A stretch of DNA of 64,000 bases from JAPYTY01 sp036338435 (GTDB taxonomy: Bacteria > Acidobacteriota > UBA6911 > RPQK01 > JADFOI01): assembly GCA_036338435.1 (NCBI GenBank), contig JAYZCG010000002.1:1-64000 (forward strand), read 5' to 3'. Shown piece after piece: positions 26,455 to 34,915 of this stretch (position 1 is its first letter; every line of letters begins with the position of its first letter). The translations under genes and the position numbers were made by a program. The notes below the pieces were generated by a model. That model saw only the letters and a list, made by a program, of their open reading frames with translations. It was not told the origin of the DNA and did no database searches.

Positions 26455-26760
26455 TGATCCTCTAGCTCCTATCCTCTGTAGCTCCTGCTTTAGAATAGCC
26501 TATTTTTCGGCATACTTCATCAGAGGCGTTGATAGATCGGTATTTTCTGGATTCCATATTTTACTTTTTTAGAAAAAATCACAACATCAAAAATTTCTAG
26601 TTCCCAACTCACCGCACGCCATACTTTAATATTAGTTACTGACTTTCCTTCCACTCTATTCACACCTATGCATCAAATAGTTGAGTATTCGATCCCAACA
26701 ACTACAGGCCATGCTTGGTTGAAAAACAGTTGCTCTGCTATGATTTCACTGCTAGATGTT
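26455..26760. other. Divergent intergenic region topA / mqnA
   Basis: This region of about 306 bp separates the leftward topA and rightward mqnA genes. The right part contains the candidate mqnA promoter at 26715-26744. A TATTCT hexamer on the reverse strand close to topA could be a -10 element but lacks a partner. No RNA gene, repeat or further coding sequence was evident. The frame of mqnA stays open to 26668, but the extension is not needed by the family. Confidence 0.45.
26715..26744 (+). promoter_or_regulatory. Promoter for mqnA and the cell-wall salvage genes
   Basis: TTGGTT (26715-26720) and TATGAT (26739-26744) are 18 bp apart. They end 16 nt before the ATG at 26761 and lie inside the alternative N-terminal extension of the reading frame, which supports the later start. 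Confidence 0.4.
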
Positions 26761-27573
26761 ATGAAACTCAAGGTGTCCTTCATCGAATATTTGAACTCTG
26801 TTCCTCTAGGATGGGGATTTCTCCACGGCCCTGATAAAGATGCCTTTGACATTCTCTTTGATGTTCCCTCCGAATGCGCTCGACATCTTGCCAGCGGAGA
26901 GGCAGATGTTGGGTTAATTCCTGTGATCGAATATCAACGGATCCCCGATCTTCGAATTCTCAAAAACATCTCGATTTCCTCCAAAAGGGATGTTAAAAGT
27001 GTTCTTTTTGTGAGTAAAGTCCCGCTCAATCAAGTTACATCAGTGGCCGTTGACACATCTAGCAGAACCTCAGTGGCCCTTCTCAAAGTTCTGCTTTACA
27101 AGTTCTATGGACTCCACTCTATTCACTTTCAGGAAGAATTCCCAGATCCTGACAAGATGCTAAAAATCCACGACGCTGCACTGATTATTGGCAACCCAGC
27201 CTTGAAAATAGAACGAAGTAAATTACACATCCATGATCTTGCACAGGAATGGAACCGCTTCACCGGCCTACCATTTGTTTTTGCATGTTGGGCAGTACGG
27301 GCAGATGTTCAATTAAAAAAACAACAGCAAGTTTTCTACCGATCTAGAGAACTGGGACTCCAAGAAGTACATTCCATTGCCCGCATCTACTCCAAAAAAC
27401 TGGGGGTTTCAAAGGAGGAAATCTCCACCTACATTCTAAAAAACTTAGATTATTCTCTGGATGAGGCAAACCTGCGCGGATTGGAAACTTTTTATGCTGC
27501 TGCTGCAGAATTGGGTTTGATCCAATCGCACAGGCCACTGGATTTTTATCCTACTAACTACCAGAACGAATGA
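26761..27573 (+). CDS. mqnA: Chorismate dehydratase MqnA (futalosine menaquinone pathway)
   Basis: MqnA removes water from chorismate to give 3-enolpyruvylbenzoate, the entry step of the futalosine route to menaquinone. The 270-residue protein starts KLKVSFIEYLNSVPLGWGF, the usual MqnA/MqnD opening with the Asn-Ser-Pro substrate loop. It has the periplasmic-binding-like fold, including GEADVGLIPVIEYQRI near 47-62 and ALIIGNPALK near 140. I chose ATG 26761 over 26668 because family homology begins at MKLKV and a promoter lies between them. It overlaps namZ by 4 nt. The other mqn genes are not in the window. Confidence 0.85.
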   Translation: MKLKVSFIEYLNSVPLGWGFLHGPDKDAFDILFDVPSECARHLASGEADVGLIPVIEYQRIPDLRILKNISISSKRDVKSVLFVSKVPLNQVTSVAVDTSSRTSVALLKVLLYKFYGLHSIHFQEEFPDPDKMLKIHDAALIIGNPALKIERSKLHIHDLAQEWNRFTGLPFVFACWAVRADVQLKKQQQVFYRSRELGLQEVHSIARIYSKKLGVSKEEISTYILKNLDYSLDEANLRGLETFYAAAAELGLIQSHRPLDFYPTNYQNE

Positions 27574-28739
27574 CTGTACAACTTGGCCTTGAAGTTTTTC
27601 TTGATGACCAGCTAGGCTTGGTCCAAAATCGGCGAGTGGGTGTCATTGCCCACCCCGCCTCCACCAATTCAAAGTTAGAACACGTCCAGGATCTCTTTTT
27701 CAAACATCCCTGCATCAACTTGACAACAATCATGGGTCCCCAGCACGGCATACAGGGAGATACTCAAGACAACATGATCGAGTGGGATGACTATCATGAC
27801 CCCTTTTATGATCTCCCAATCTATAGTCTCTACGGCAAGACCCGAAGTCCCACTCAAAAGATGCTACAGAATGTCGACGTTGTTGTTTTTGATCTACAAG
27901 ATGTGGGCGCACGATACTACACCTACATTCATACCCTCACATTAGCGATGGAGTCATGTCAGCGGGAGGGAAAGACTCTGATCGTCCTAGATCGTCCCAA
28001 TCCTATCAACGGGATTGATACCGAGGGAACCGTGCTTAACCCGCAATTCAGCTCATTCGTGGGCCTACACCCTTTAGCCATCCGTCACGGCATGACAGTC
28101 GGCGAGCTCGCCCTTTACTTGAATAGTGAATTTCAAATTAATTGTCCACTCGAGATCGTCAAAATGACAGGTTGGACAAGAGAGATGTTCTTTTCAGATA
28201 CCCAACTTCCCTGGGTTCTCCCCTCCCCCAATATGCCCACACCTGAGACGGCCATTGTATATCCTGGCACGTGCCTTCTGGAAGGCACTAATATTTCCGA
28301 AGGAAGAGGAACTACTCGTCCTTTTGAACTTAGTGGTGCGCCTTGGATAGTGCCCAAACAAATAGTTGAAAAACTAACTCAAATGGATCTGCCCGGTGTG
28401 GTCTTCTGCCCTGTCCAGTTGATCCCGACCTTTCACAAATGGGCTAACCAGAGGATCGGAGGCGTCCACATTCACGTCACAGACAGAAAAATATTTCGTC
28501 CTATCCTTACCGGACTTGCACTCTTGCAACTGTACCGTCAAATGGGAAGAACCCAGTTTTCCTGGAAAAGCCCTCCCTACGAGTACGAATATGACAAACT
28601 TCCTATAGACATTCTTTGTGGTACCGACAAAATTAGAGAACTTATTGAAGCCGATGCCACCTTAGATGAGTTGCAGAATTCATGGAGAGATGAACTCCAA
28701 GAGTTTAGAGAAATCCGTCAAAAATATTTACTATATTGA
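27570..28739 (+). CDS. namZ: Exo-beta-N-acetylmuramidase NamZ-like (DUF1343)
   Basis: The 389-residue protein belongs to the DUF1343/YbbC family, whose characterised member NamZ releases MurNAc from the non-reducing end of peptidoglycan fragments. Family motifs are plain: GPQHGIQGDTQDN near 53-65, SLYGKTRSPT near 87-96, DLQDVGARYYTYI near 110-122, DRPNPINGI near 142-150, and EGTNISEGRGTTRPFE near 236-251. No signal peptide is visible, so it may act in the cytosol. It is coupled to mqnA by a 4-nt overlap and precedes AmgK-like and MurU-like genes, which fits MurNAc salvage. Confidence 0.85.
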   Translation: MTVQLGLEVFLDDQLGLVQNRRVGVIAHPASTNSKLEHVQDLFFKHPCINLTTIMGPQHGIQGDTQDNMIEWDDYHDPFYDLPIYSLYGKTRSPTQKMLQNVDVVVFDLQDVGARYYTYIHTLTLAMESCQREGKTLIVLDRPNPINGIDTEGTVLNPQFSSFVGLHPLAIRHGMTVGELALYLNSEFQINCPLEIVKMTGWTREMFFSDTQLPWVLPSPNMPTPETAIVYPGTCLLEGTNISEGRGTTRPFELSGAPWIVPKQIVEKLTQMDLPGVVFCPVQLIPTFHKWANQRIGGVHIHVTDRKIFRPILTGLALLQLYRQMGRTQFSWKSPPYEYEYDKLPIDILCGTDKIRELIEADATLDELQNSWRDELQEFREIRQKYLLY

Positions 28740-28781
28740 TTGAGTCTCGCTAACACATAGAACAAACGGCATAAGTACGCA

Positions 28782-29330
28782 ATGGGAATGGAAACAGAAG
28801 TTAAGATCCGTATTACACCGGAAGAACTAGATCCAATTCGGTCCCATCTTGAAAAACTTGGGGCACTTTGCCTAGCACCTAGCCAAAAAGAGGAAAACTG
28901 GCTATTTGATTTTTCTAATGGAGCACTCCGAGACGCCGGATGCATAATACGTGTTCGCGTCTATGGGAAAGAGGCCTTTTTAACCTTCAAGGGACCTGTT
29001 CAGGACAATTCCCACTTCAAAAAAAGAGAGGAGATTGAGAGTAATGTGGGGAATCCAGAAGAGATCAAAAAGATTTTGCATCGTCTTGGGATGAATGTTT
29101 GTTTTAAGTACTCCAAATGTCGTGAAATATACCAACTCCCAATCAACCAAACCTATGTGACAGTCTGTTTAGACGAAACTCCGGTGGGGATCTTTGTAGA
29201 AGTTGAAGGGACCAAACTACAAATTGAAGAGGTCACCACTCGTTTTGGTTGGTCCCCAGATTCCTTTATGTGCAAAAGCTACATAGAAATGCACAAAGAA
29301 GCAGATCAACTCATCAATTCAGAAGAATAA
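28782..29330 (+). CDS. CYTH domain protein (class IV adenylate cyclase / triphosphatase)
   Basis: This is a 182-residue protein. It has the CYTH signature ExExK at the N-terminus (ETEVKI, about residues 4-9) and the basic/acidic tunnel residues spread through RDAGCIIRVRVYG, LTFKGPV and EIFVEVEG-like strands. CYTH enzymes act on triphosphates: adenylate cyclase CyaB type, thiamine triphosphatase or inorganic triphosphatase. Which applies here cannot be seen. The gene sits between namZ and the nucleotidyltransferase, 42 nt from the first, so it may hydrolyse a by-product such as tripolyphosphate or signal cell-wall status. Confidence 0.75.
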   Translation: MGMETEVKIRITPEELDPIRSHLEKLGALCLAPSQKEENWLFDFSNGALRDAGCIIRVRVYGKEAFLTFKGPVQDNSHFKKREEIESNVGNPEEIKKILHRLGMNVCFKYSKCREIYQLPINQTYVTVCLDETPVGIFVEVEGTKLQIEEVTTRFGWSPDSFMCKSYIEMHKEADQLINSEE

Positions 29331-29359
29331 TTCAATATTTGCAGTATTTTATGTATATT
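29331..29359 (+). promoter_or_regulatory. Promoter for the nucleotidyltransferase/AmgK-like pair
   Basis: TTCAAT (29331-29336) and TATATT (29354-29359) are 17 bp apart in the 44-nt gap before the nucleotidyltransferase. An AGGTGA sequence at 29366-29371 serves as ribosome binding site. It could drive the last two genes independently of the upstream ones. Confidence 0.45.
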
Positions 29360-29374
29360 AAAATTAGGTGAATT

Positions 29375-30358
29375 ATGAATGGTATGATTCTGGCAGCTGG
29401 GAGAGGAACGCGCCTCTATCCCCTGACTGCCTTTCGGGCCAAACCAGCGGTTCCTTTCCTCAATAGACCTCTGATCCAGTACTCACTGGACCTACTGTTC
29501 CAGGCTGGCCTCACAGAAATTGTAATCAACTCCCATTATCTACCCAGGTCCATCAGTGAAGCTCTGGAATTTGACGATTACGCAACAACCTACGAAATCA
29601 GCTTCTCTCATGAGAAGAAAATACTAGGAACTGGAGGTGCAATTAGTAATGTTAGAGATTTCCTAGGAGGTGATACCTTTGTCGTATGCAACGGGAAAAT
29701 ATATTTTGAACAAAATCTAGAGCCAATTATCCACTTGCACCAAGAGCAAGACAATCTCGTTACACTTGTTTTAGTCCCGCACTCTGGAAAAGATTCCTAT
29801 GCTTCAGTTTGGGTCGATGGCCAAAACAACATTACTGGGTTTAGATCGGAATGCGCAGGAAAGCCGTTTGTCTTTACTGGAGTCCATGTCTTAAATCCGA
29901 AGATTTTAGATCTAATTCCTGAAGGCCCTTCCGAGACCGTCAATGATCTCTACCCACGTCTGATCCAAGAGGGTTATCGTGTCCAAGCCTTTGTGAGCGA
30001 TGCTTATTGGTGCGAATGCAGCACTCCCAAAAATTATCTATTCAAATCGTTAGAAGTATTAAAGAAACGTAATCTAACAAATCTAGTGAGCAGGGATGTA
30101 AGATTTGCTGGTAAGAACTTGATTGCATCCCCTTCCACCCACATTGACCCTAACTGCTTTTTGGAAAGCTCCATTCTCTGGGACAATGCAACCGTTGGTC
30201 ATGGTTCTACTCTCAATCAGGTAATTGTAACGCAAGGAGTTAACCTGCAACCTCATACTCATCTCAAAAACGCGATTGTCACACCCTGCTCAGACGACAT
30301 TCACCACGAATCTATCTCTGCTCGTACGGTCGGAGATTATCGCATCTTCCCGTTATGA
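29375..30358 (+). CDS. Sugar-1-phosphate nucleotidyltransferase, MurU-like, with altered metal motif
   Basis: The 327-residue protein has the standard start ILAAGRGTRLYPLT (5-18) and GTGG (85-88). Its C-terminal third looks like a left-handed beta-helix (hydrophobic repeats such as TVGHGSTLNQVIV), so it is longer than classical MurU. The conserved NGD metal motif reads NGK (Lys108, codon 29696-29698), an unexpected change that may alter catalysis. It is coupled by ATGA to an AmgK-like kinase. That pairing is typical of the MurNAc/GlcNAc salvage route that makes UDP-MurNAc, and it is the basis for this call. Confidence 0.7.
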   Translation: MNGMILAAGRGTRLYPLTAFRAKPAVPFLNRPLIQYSLDLLFQAGLTEIVINSHYLPRSISEALEFDDYATTYEISFSHEKKILGTGGAISNVRDFLGGDTFVVCNGKIYFEQNLEPIIHLHQEQDNLVTLVLVPHSGKDSYASVWVDGQNNITGFRSECAGKPFVFTGVHVLNPKILDLIPEGPSETVNDLYPRLIQEGYRVQAFVSDAYWCECSTPKNYLFKSLEVLKKRNLTNLVSRDVRFAGKNLIASPSTHIDPNCFLESSILWDNATVGHGSTLNQVIVTQGVNLQPHTHLKNAIVTPCSDDIHHESISARTVGDYRIFPL

Positions 30359-31350
30359 ATGATTTTTCTGTAATCTCCAAACGAGTTGTAAGTTTCCTGC
30401 GGGATGAGTTTGCTAGTCAATATGACCCCGACTGCGTCGTCCAATTGAGGGGAGACGCTTCAACCCGCCAGTACTTCCGATATCATGAGAAAAATCGATC
30501 TTTTATCTTGGCAGTATATCCAGATCCCTTCGATCTAAAAGATTTCAACTACCAGCAGATGTATGACCTTTTTCAGAAAATAAAACTCCCCATCCCAGCA
30601 ATTCACACATTAGATTCGGATCGAGGGATTGTACTTCAAGAAGACCTGGGAGATGAATCACTACAAAAAAGACTGCTAGTCGCCAACGCAACAGAACGCA
30701 AACGCTTGTTCTTAGCTTCCATCGACCACATCATCACAATTCAAGGCAAGGGGACAAGGTCCCTTAAACCTGAATACCAAGCCTCCAGCTTAGTTTTTGA
30801 CCAGGACAAACTTAACCAGGAGCTTGTCTTTTTCCTGCATCACTATCTAGAGGATTATTGCCAAATAAATGTGCTTGACAAAAATCGATTAAGGGAAGAG
30901 TTTAACCGACTGACAGCAGAATTAGCAGATCTGGATCGATGTCTCTGCCATCGTGATTATACTGTCAGGAACTTAATATTGAAGAACAACACAGTCTATA
31001 TTATTGACTTCCAGGATGCTCGCTGGGGTCCCTTCTCATATGATCTAGCTTCTCTTTTGCAGGACTCCGTCGAGCTAGATCAAGAAGAAATTCACCAATA
31101 TTGCGAATACTATCTTAGCCGGGCAGTGTTGTCTGAAAAACCTGGAGATTTCCTTCGCCACTTTAGACTGATGTGCATTCAACGCCTGCTCAAGGCATTA
31201 GGCACATATGGTCACCAGAGCACCGCATATGGCAAGCATGTATATCGTCAGTACATCCCCGGCTCACTACGTCGAGTGCTTGATTCCATCCGCTTTATAC
31301 CAGAATTTCCTTACACACAGTTTATTATCGAAAAGGAACTGGAGTACTAA
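30355..31350 (+). CDS. amgK: AmgK-like N-acetylmuramate/N-acetylglucosamine anomeric kinase
   Basis: This 331-residue phosphotransferase of the choline/aminoglycoside kinase fold has the nucleotide-loop GDASTRQYFRY (near 32-42), the variant of AmgK, in place of a plain Walker motif. The kinase catalytic loop is CLCHRDYTVRNLIL and the metal Asp is in IIDFQDARWGP. AmgK phosphorylates MurNAc or GlcNAc at the anomeric carbon before MurU-type uridylylation. The gene overlaps the nucleotidyltransferase by 4 nt, and NamZ lies two genes upstream. Homoserine- or ethanolamine-kinase-like activity cannot be excluded. Confidence 0.8.
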   Translation: MNDFSVISKRVVSFLRDEFASQYDPDCVVQLRGDASTRQYFRYHEKNRSFILAVYPDPFDLKDFNYQQMYDLFQKIKLPIPAIHTLDSDRGIVLQEDLGDESLQKRLLVANATERKRLFLASIDHIITIQGKGTRSLKPEYQASSLVFDQDKLNQELVFFLHHYLEDYCQINVLDKNRLREEFNRLTAELADLDRCLCHRDYTVRNLILKNNTVYIIDFQDARWGPFSYDLASLLQDSVELDQEEIHQYCEYYLSRAVLSEKPGDFLRHFRLMCIQRLLKALGTYGHQSTAYGKHVYRQYIPGSLRRVLDSIRFIPEFPYTQFIIEKELEY

Positions 31351-31513
31351 AACCAATGCCTGCGTGTCCGTGTCACAACCACGATGTCTTTGTGCCATCG
31401 AAGGACTCACCATTTACTTTTACCGATTCAGGAATGAGAGAGGTTGTGCTAGTGTAGCGGATGAGCTATTTCGCACACCTGTTTAATTACCGATAGCGCG
31501 AGTTCACAAAGTT

Positions 31514-32806
31514 ATGCCGCACGTATACATTGAAGACATTGCCCAACATATAGGTCAGGAAGTCACTCTGAAAGGATGGCTCTACAACAAAACAGATAAA
31601 GGAAAACTGAGTTTTCTCCTTGTCCGTGATGGCACGGGGATTTTGCAAGCAGTTGTTTTCAAAAAAAATATAACTCCCGCAGTCTCTGAAACCACCAATG
31701 CACTGACTCAGGAATCCTCTATCTTGGTTACGGGCAAAATCAGGCAAGAGAATAGAGCTATCGGTGGATTTGAAATGGACGTCACCCACCTAGAGATAGA
31801 GCAAATCGCGGAATCCTATCCCATTACACCAAAAGATCACGGCATCTCTTTTCTCATGGACAACCGACACCTATGGCTGCGTTCTTCCCGCCAGTATCAG
31901 ATAATGCGAATTCGCAGTGAGATTGTTAAGGCCTGCCAAGACTTTCTAAACACACGTGGCTTTACTCTGGTGGACACTCCCATCATCACACCAACTGCCT
32001 GTGAGGGAACTACCACTCTTTTTGAATTAGATTACTTCGAAGAAAAGGCCTATCTGACCCAGAGCGGTCAACTCTACAACGAGGCTGCCTGTATGTCTGT
32101 TGGAAAAACCTATTGCTTTGGTCCAACTTTTCGAGCTGAAAAATCTAAAACGCGCCGTCACTTGACGGAATTTTGGATGATTGAGCCAGAAGTTGCATAT
32201 GCTGATCTGGACGATATCATGAATCTCGCTGAGCAGTACATTGTCTACATTGTCCAGCGCGTTCTCAACGAGAAAAGTAAAGAACTGGAAGCCCTGGGAC
32301 GTGACCTCAGCTTACTGAACAAAGTGCAACTTCCCTTTCCCCGTATTAGCTATAGTGATGCTTTTGACATTCTGGAGGAAGAAGGGTCAGAAACCATGCG
32401 TGGATCTGACTTCGGCGGAGCTGACGAAACCCTCATATCAGAACGATTTGATCGCCCTCTTATTGTTCACCGTTATCCCCAGGCTATCAAGGCTTTTTAT
32501 ATGGAGCCCGACCCAACGGATCCAAAATTAGCTCTGTGTATGGACATACTTGCTCCAGAAGGCTACGGAGAAATTGTGGGAGGAAGTCAGCGAATCCACA
32601 GCCATGATCTTTTACTGACCCGCATTAAGGAGCATAATCTCCCTATAGAACCGTTTCAATGGTATCTTGACCTTCGCAAGTATGGGAGTGTCCCTCATTC
32701 CGGATTCGGCATGGGGATTGAACGTCTAGTAGCATGGATTTGTGGTATAGAACACGTCCGTGAAACCATCGCCTTTCCACGGATGCTACATAGGATGTAC
32801 CCCTGA
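31514..32806 (+). CDS. asnS: Asparaginyl-tRNA synthetase
   Basis: The 430-residue class IIb synthetase charges tRNA-Asn. It has an N-terminal OB fold that binds the anticodon (EVTLKGWLYNKTDKGKLSF) and the class II motifs: motif 2 FRAEKSKTRRHLTEFW and motif 3 GFGMGIERLVAWICG. The insert GSQRIHSHDL, and the absence of the longer insertions of AspRS, point to AsnRS. Its presence suggests direct charging of Asn rather than the GatCAB route. No Shine-Dalgarno is visible before the ATG at 31514. It stands in a run of loosely spaced housekeeping genes. Confidence 0.93.
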   Translation: MPHVYIEDIAQHIGQEVTLKGWLYNKTDKGKLSFLLVRDGTGILQAVVFKKNITPAVSETTNALTQESSILVTGKIRQENRAIGGFEMDVTHLEIEQIAESYPITPKDHGISFLMDNRHLWLRSSRQYQIMRIRSEIVKACQDFLNTRGFTLVDTPIITPTACEGTTTLFELDYFEEKAYLTQSGQLYNEAACMSVGKTYCFGPTFRAEKSKTRRHLTEFWMIEPEVAYADLDDIMNLAEQYIVYIVQRVLNEKSKELEALGRDLSLLNKVQLPFPRISYSDAFDILEEEGSETMRGSDFGGADETLISERFDRPLIVHRYPQAIKAFYMEPDPTDPKLALCMDILAPEGYGEIVGGSQRIHSHDLLLTRIKEHNLPIEPFQWYLDLRKYGSVPHSGFGMGIERLVAWICGIEHVRETIAFPRMLHRMYP

Positions 32807-32898
32807 ACAGATTACCTAAGACGAGAGATAAAGAGAAATCCCCTTCGCACGCAAAGAAACGAAAACTCCATCCGTTTTTTATAGATCCCTATTTCTGC

Positions 32899-32904
32899 TA
32901 AGAT
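32899..32904 (+). promoter_or_regulatory. Extended -10 element of folD
   Basis: TGCTAAGAT contains an extended -10 (TG then TAAGAT at 32899-32904) just 10 nt before the folD ATG. No good -35 is seen. The transcript would have a leader of only about 4 nt and no Shine-Dalgarno is present. Confidence 0.4.
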
Positions 32905-32914
32905 CATCCTTTCA

Positions 32915-33844
32915 ATGAAAACACGTATTTTAAGTGGCACTAAGGTAGCCGAAGCAATGAACGCGGAACTCACCTTGGAACTCGAAAGGTTGGGGAAAAT
33001 GGATTTAATTCCCGGCCTAGCAACTGTCCTAGTGGGGGATGATCCGGCCTCTCAACTATATGTCAGAAACAAGATACGTGCTTGTGAAACATTGGGCATG
33101 CATTCCGAATCAATTCAGCTCACCGTGGACACCACAACCGGTGAACTCCTTAAAGTGATCAATCGCATGAATCAAGCCAACGAAATTGATGGCATTCTTG
33201 TACAATCTCCTTTGCCAGATCATATCAACAAGGACCTCATCCTCTCTGCAGTGCTCCCGGAAAAAGATGTTGACGGATTCCATCCTCAAAATGTGGGTAA
33301 TCTTTGTTCCGGTAACATAGGCTTAGCTCCTTGTACACCCATGGGCATCATGGAATTATTGAAAAGAGAGGCAATCCCCGTCAAAGGGATGGAAGCTGTT
33401 GTGGTTGGACGTAGCGAACTTGTCGGGAAGCCTTTAGCTCTCCTGCTTCTACACAACCATGCTACTGTAACTCTGTGTCATTCTCGCACATGCGACTTGC
33501 CCTCCGTGTGCCGACGGGCCGACATTCTGGTCGCAGCCGTGGGACGACCAGCCTTGTTGGACCGAGATTATTTTAAAGAGGGAGTTGTAATCATCGATGT
33601 AGGAATCAATCGCATTGACGACCTAGAGAAAGCTTCCGACTTATTGAGTAAACGCCCTGAGCAACTACTTAAGGCACAGCAGAAAGGTTATGCCCTAGTA
33701 GGGGACGTTCATCCGCACGATCCTCTTGGTATTGCATCTGCTGTAACTCCAGTTCCCGGCGGTGTCGGCCCACTCACCATTGCTCAACTTATGAAAAATA
33801 CCGTGATGGCATGCAAGATGAGGAAAACGATAGAGCCTAATTAA
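32915..33844 (+). CDS. folD: Bifunctional methylene-THF dehydrogenase / methenyl-THF cyclohydrolase FolD
   Basis: The 309-residue protein interconverts methylene-, methenyl- and formyl-THF using NADP. The substrate-site motif YVRNKIRACETLGM holds the catalytic Lys. The QSPLPDHI segment and the dinucleotide-binding region GRSELVGKPLALLL are standard, as is the C-terminal VTPVPGGVGPLT. The formyl-THF it produces feeds purN in this window. A C-terminal extension of about 15 residues is present. It is monocistronic with its own near-leaderless promoter. Confidence 0.95.
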   Translation: MKTRILSGTKVAEAMNAELTLELERLGKMDLIPGLATVLVGDDPASQLYVRNKIRACETLGMHSESIQLTVDTTTGELLKVINRMNQANEIDGILVQSPLPDHINKDLILSAVLPEKDVDGFHPQNVGNLCSGNIGLAPCTPMGIMELLKREAIPVKGMEAVVVGRSELVGKPLALLLLHNHATVTLCHSRTCDLPSVCRRADILVAAVGRPALLDRDYFKEGVVIIDVGINRIDDLEKASDLLSKRPEQLLKAQQKGYALVGDVHPHDPLGIASAVTPVPGGVGPLTIAQLMKNTVMACKMRKTIEPN

Positions 33845-33915
33845 CTGTAACCCTACAACTCTCTAGTCGCAACCCAGGAATTAACAGCCAATAATTGGTT
33901 AACTAGTCTACGTGT

Positions 33916-33921
33916 TAAAAT
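33916..33921 (+). promoter_or_regulatory. -10 element immediately upstream of the beta-propeller gene
   Basis: TAAAAT lies exactly 6 nt before the ATG at 33928, the same geometry as guaB. TTGGTT occurs 15 bp further up. No Shine-Dalgarno is present, so the mRNA is predicted to be leaderless. Confidence 0.35.
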
Positions 33922-33927
33922 AATAGT

Positions 33928-34893
33928 ATGGGAACTTCTAGATCAATCAGAATAGTTGCTCTTGTCACTGTAGCTCTATTCAACCTATCCGCCCTATATA
34001 TCTCTAAGGTTGATCAAATCAAAGTCGGTAAAGCTCCACACTATTTGGCCATTAGTCCAGATGGCCGCTCTCTTTTTGTGACCAATTTCTTCTCCGATGA
34101 GATTTCGGTGATAGATCTTCGTACTCATAAAAAAGAGCATACCTTCTATGCGGGAGTTCAGCCCTTGGGGATTTCCATAACCCCCGCAGGTGACAGAATT
34201 CTTGTCACCAATATGAGAAATGGGCTCATCAAGGTAATTAATGCCCGAACCTACGAGATTATGGACGACATCAAGGTTGGAGATATGCCTAGTAACATTG
34301 CAATTTCCCCAAACGGATCTGAAGCCTTCGTTACAAACTACGGGAGGGGTGCTGTGGGAAGAGTTGATTTTATCGATATTGCTAGTCAACGTGACGTCGA
34401 TGATCTAGAGATCGGCATTCGACCTATGGCAGTGGTGGTTTCGCCGCAAGGTGATCGTTTATTCGTGGTATGCGGAGGTTCCAATGATCTCTATGTCATT
34501 GACATAACGACCCGCAAAGTCATTACCAAGATAACGATTGGACAGGCTCCTGACGGCATGGCGCTATCCCCAGATGGCAATACTCTTTATATTTCTAACA
34601 GCGGCTCTAATGATATCTCCATCGTAGATCTCATCGATCTCAGAGAGATACGGCGTGTCCAAGTTGGTTCCAATCCATTCTCCATTGCAGTCAGCACTGA
34701 TGGTACGATTTTCGTAGTAGAGACCGGAAGTAACCAGCTCTCTATCTTCTCTCCCACATGGGACAAGATCACCAGCGTTGACGTAGGCAAACATCCCATC
34801 GACGTGGCGCTGTCTTTGGATGGTCGCTACGCATACGTGACGGCTGAACTGGATAACCGCCTCCACGTATACAGTCTAGATAATCCTGACTGA
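33928..34893 (+). CDS. YVTN-family beta-propeller protein, exported
   Basis: This 321-residue protein starts with a single hydrophobic segment (about residues 8-22, IRIVALVTVALFNLSALYI) and then consists of about seven repeats of 40-45 residues. Each repeat carries the pattern P-x-x-x-x-x-S-P-D/N-G-x-x-x-F/Y-V-T-N followed by IDL or VIN. This is the YVTN/YncE-type propeller, often used in periplasmic binding of substrate, metal or nucleic acid. No catalytic residues are visible. It converges on the flippase-like gene with 22 nt between the stop codons. Confidence 0.75.
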   Translation: MGTSRSIRIVALVTVALFNLSALYISKVDQIKVGKAPHYLAISPDGRSLFVTNFFSDEISVIDLRTHKKEHTFYAGVQPLGISITPAGDRILVTNMRNGLIKVINARTYEIMDDIKVGDMPSNIAISPNGSEAFVTNYGRGAVGRVDFIDIASQRDVDDLEIGIRPMAVVVSPQGDRLFVVCGGSNDLYVIDITTRKVITKITIGQAPDGMALSPDGNTLYISNSGSNDISIVDLIDLREIRRVQVGSNPFSIAVSTDGTIFVVETGSNQLSIFSPTWDKITSVDVGKHPIDVALSLDGRYAYVTAELDNRLHVYSLDNPD

Positions 34894-34915
34894 CAAAAAA
34901 CCACCCAACATAGCA

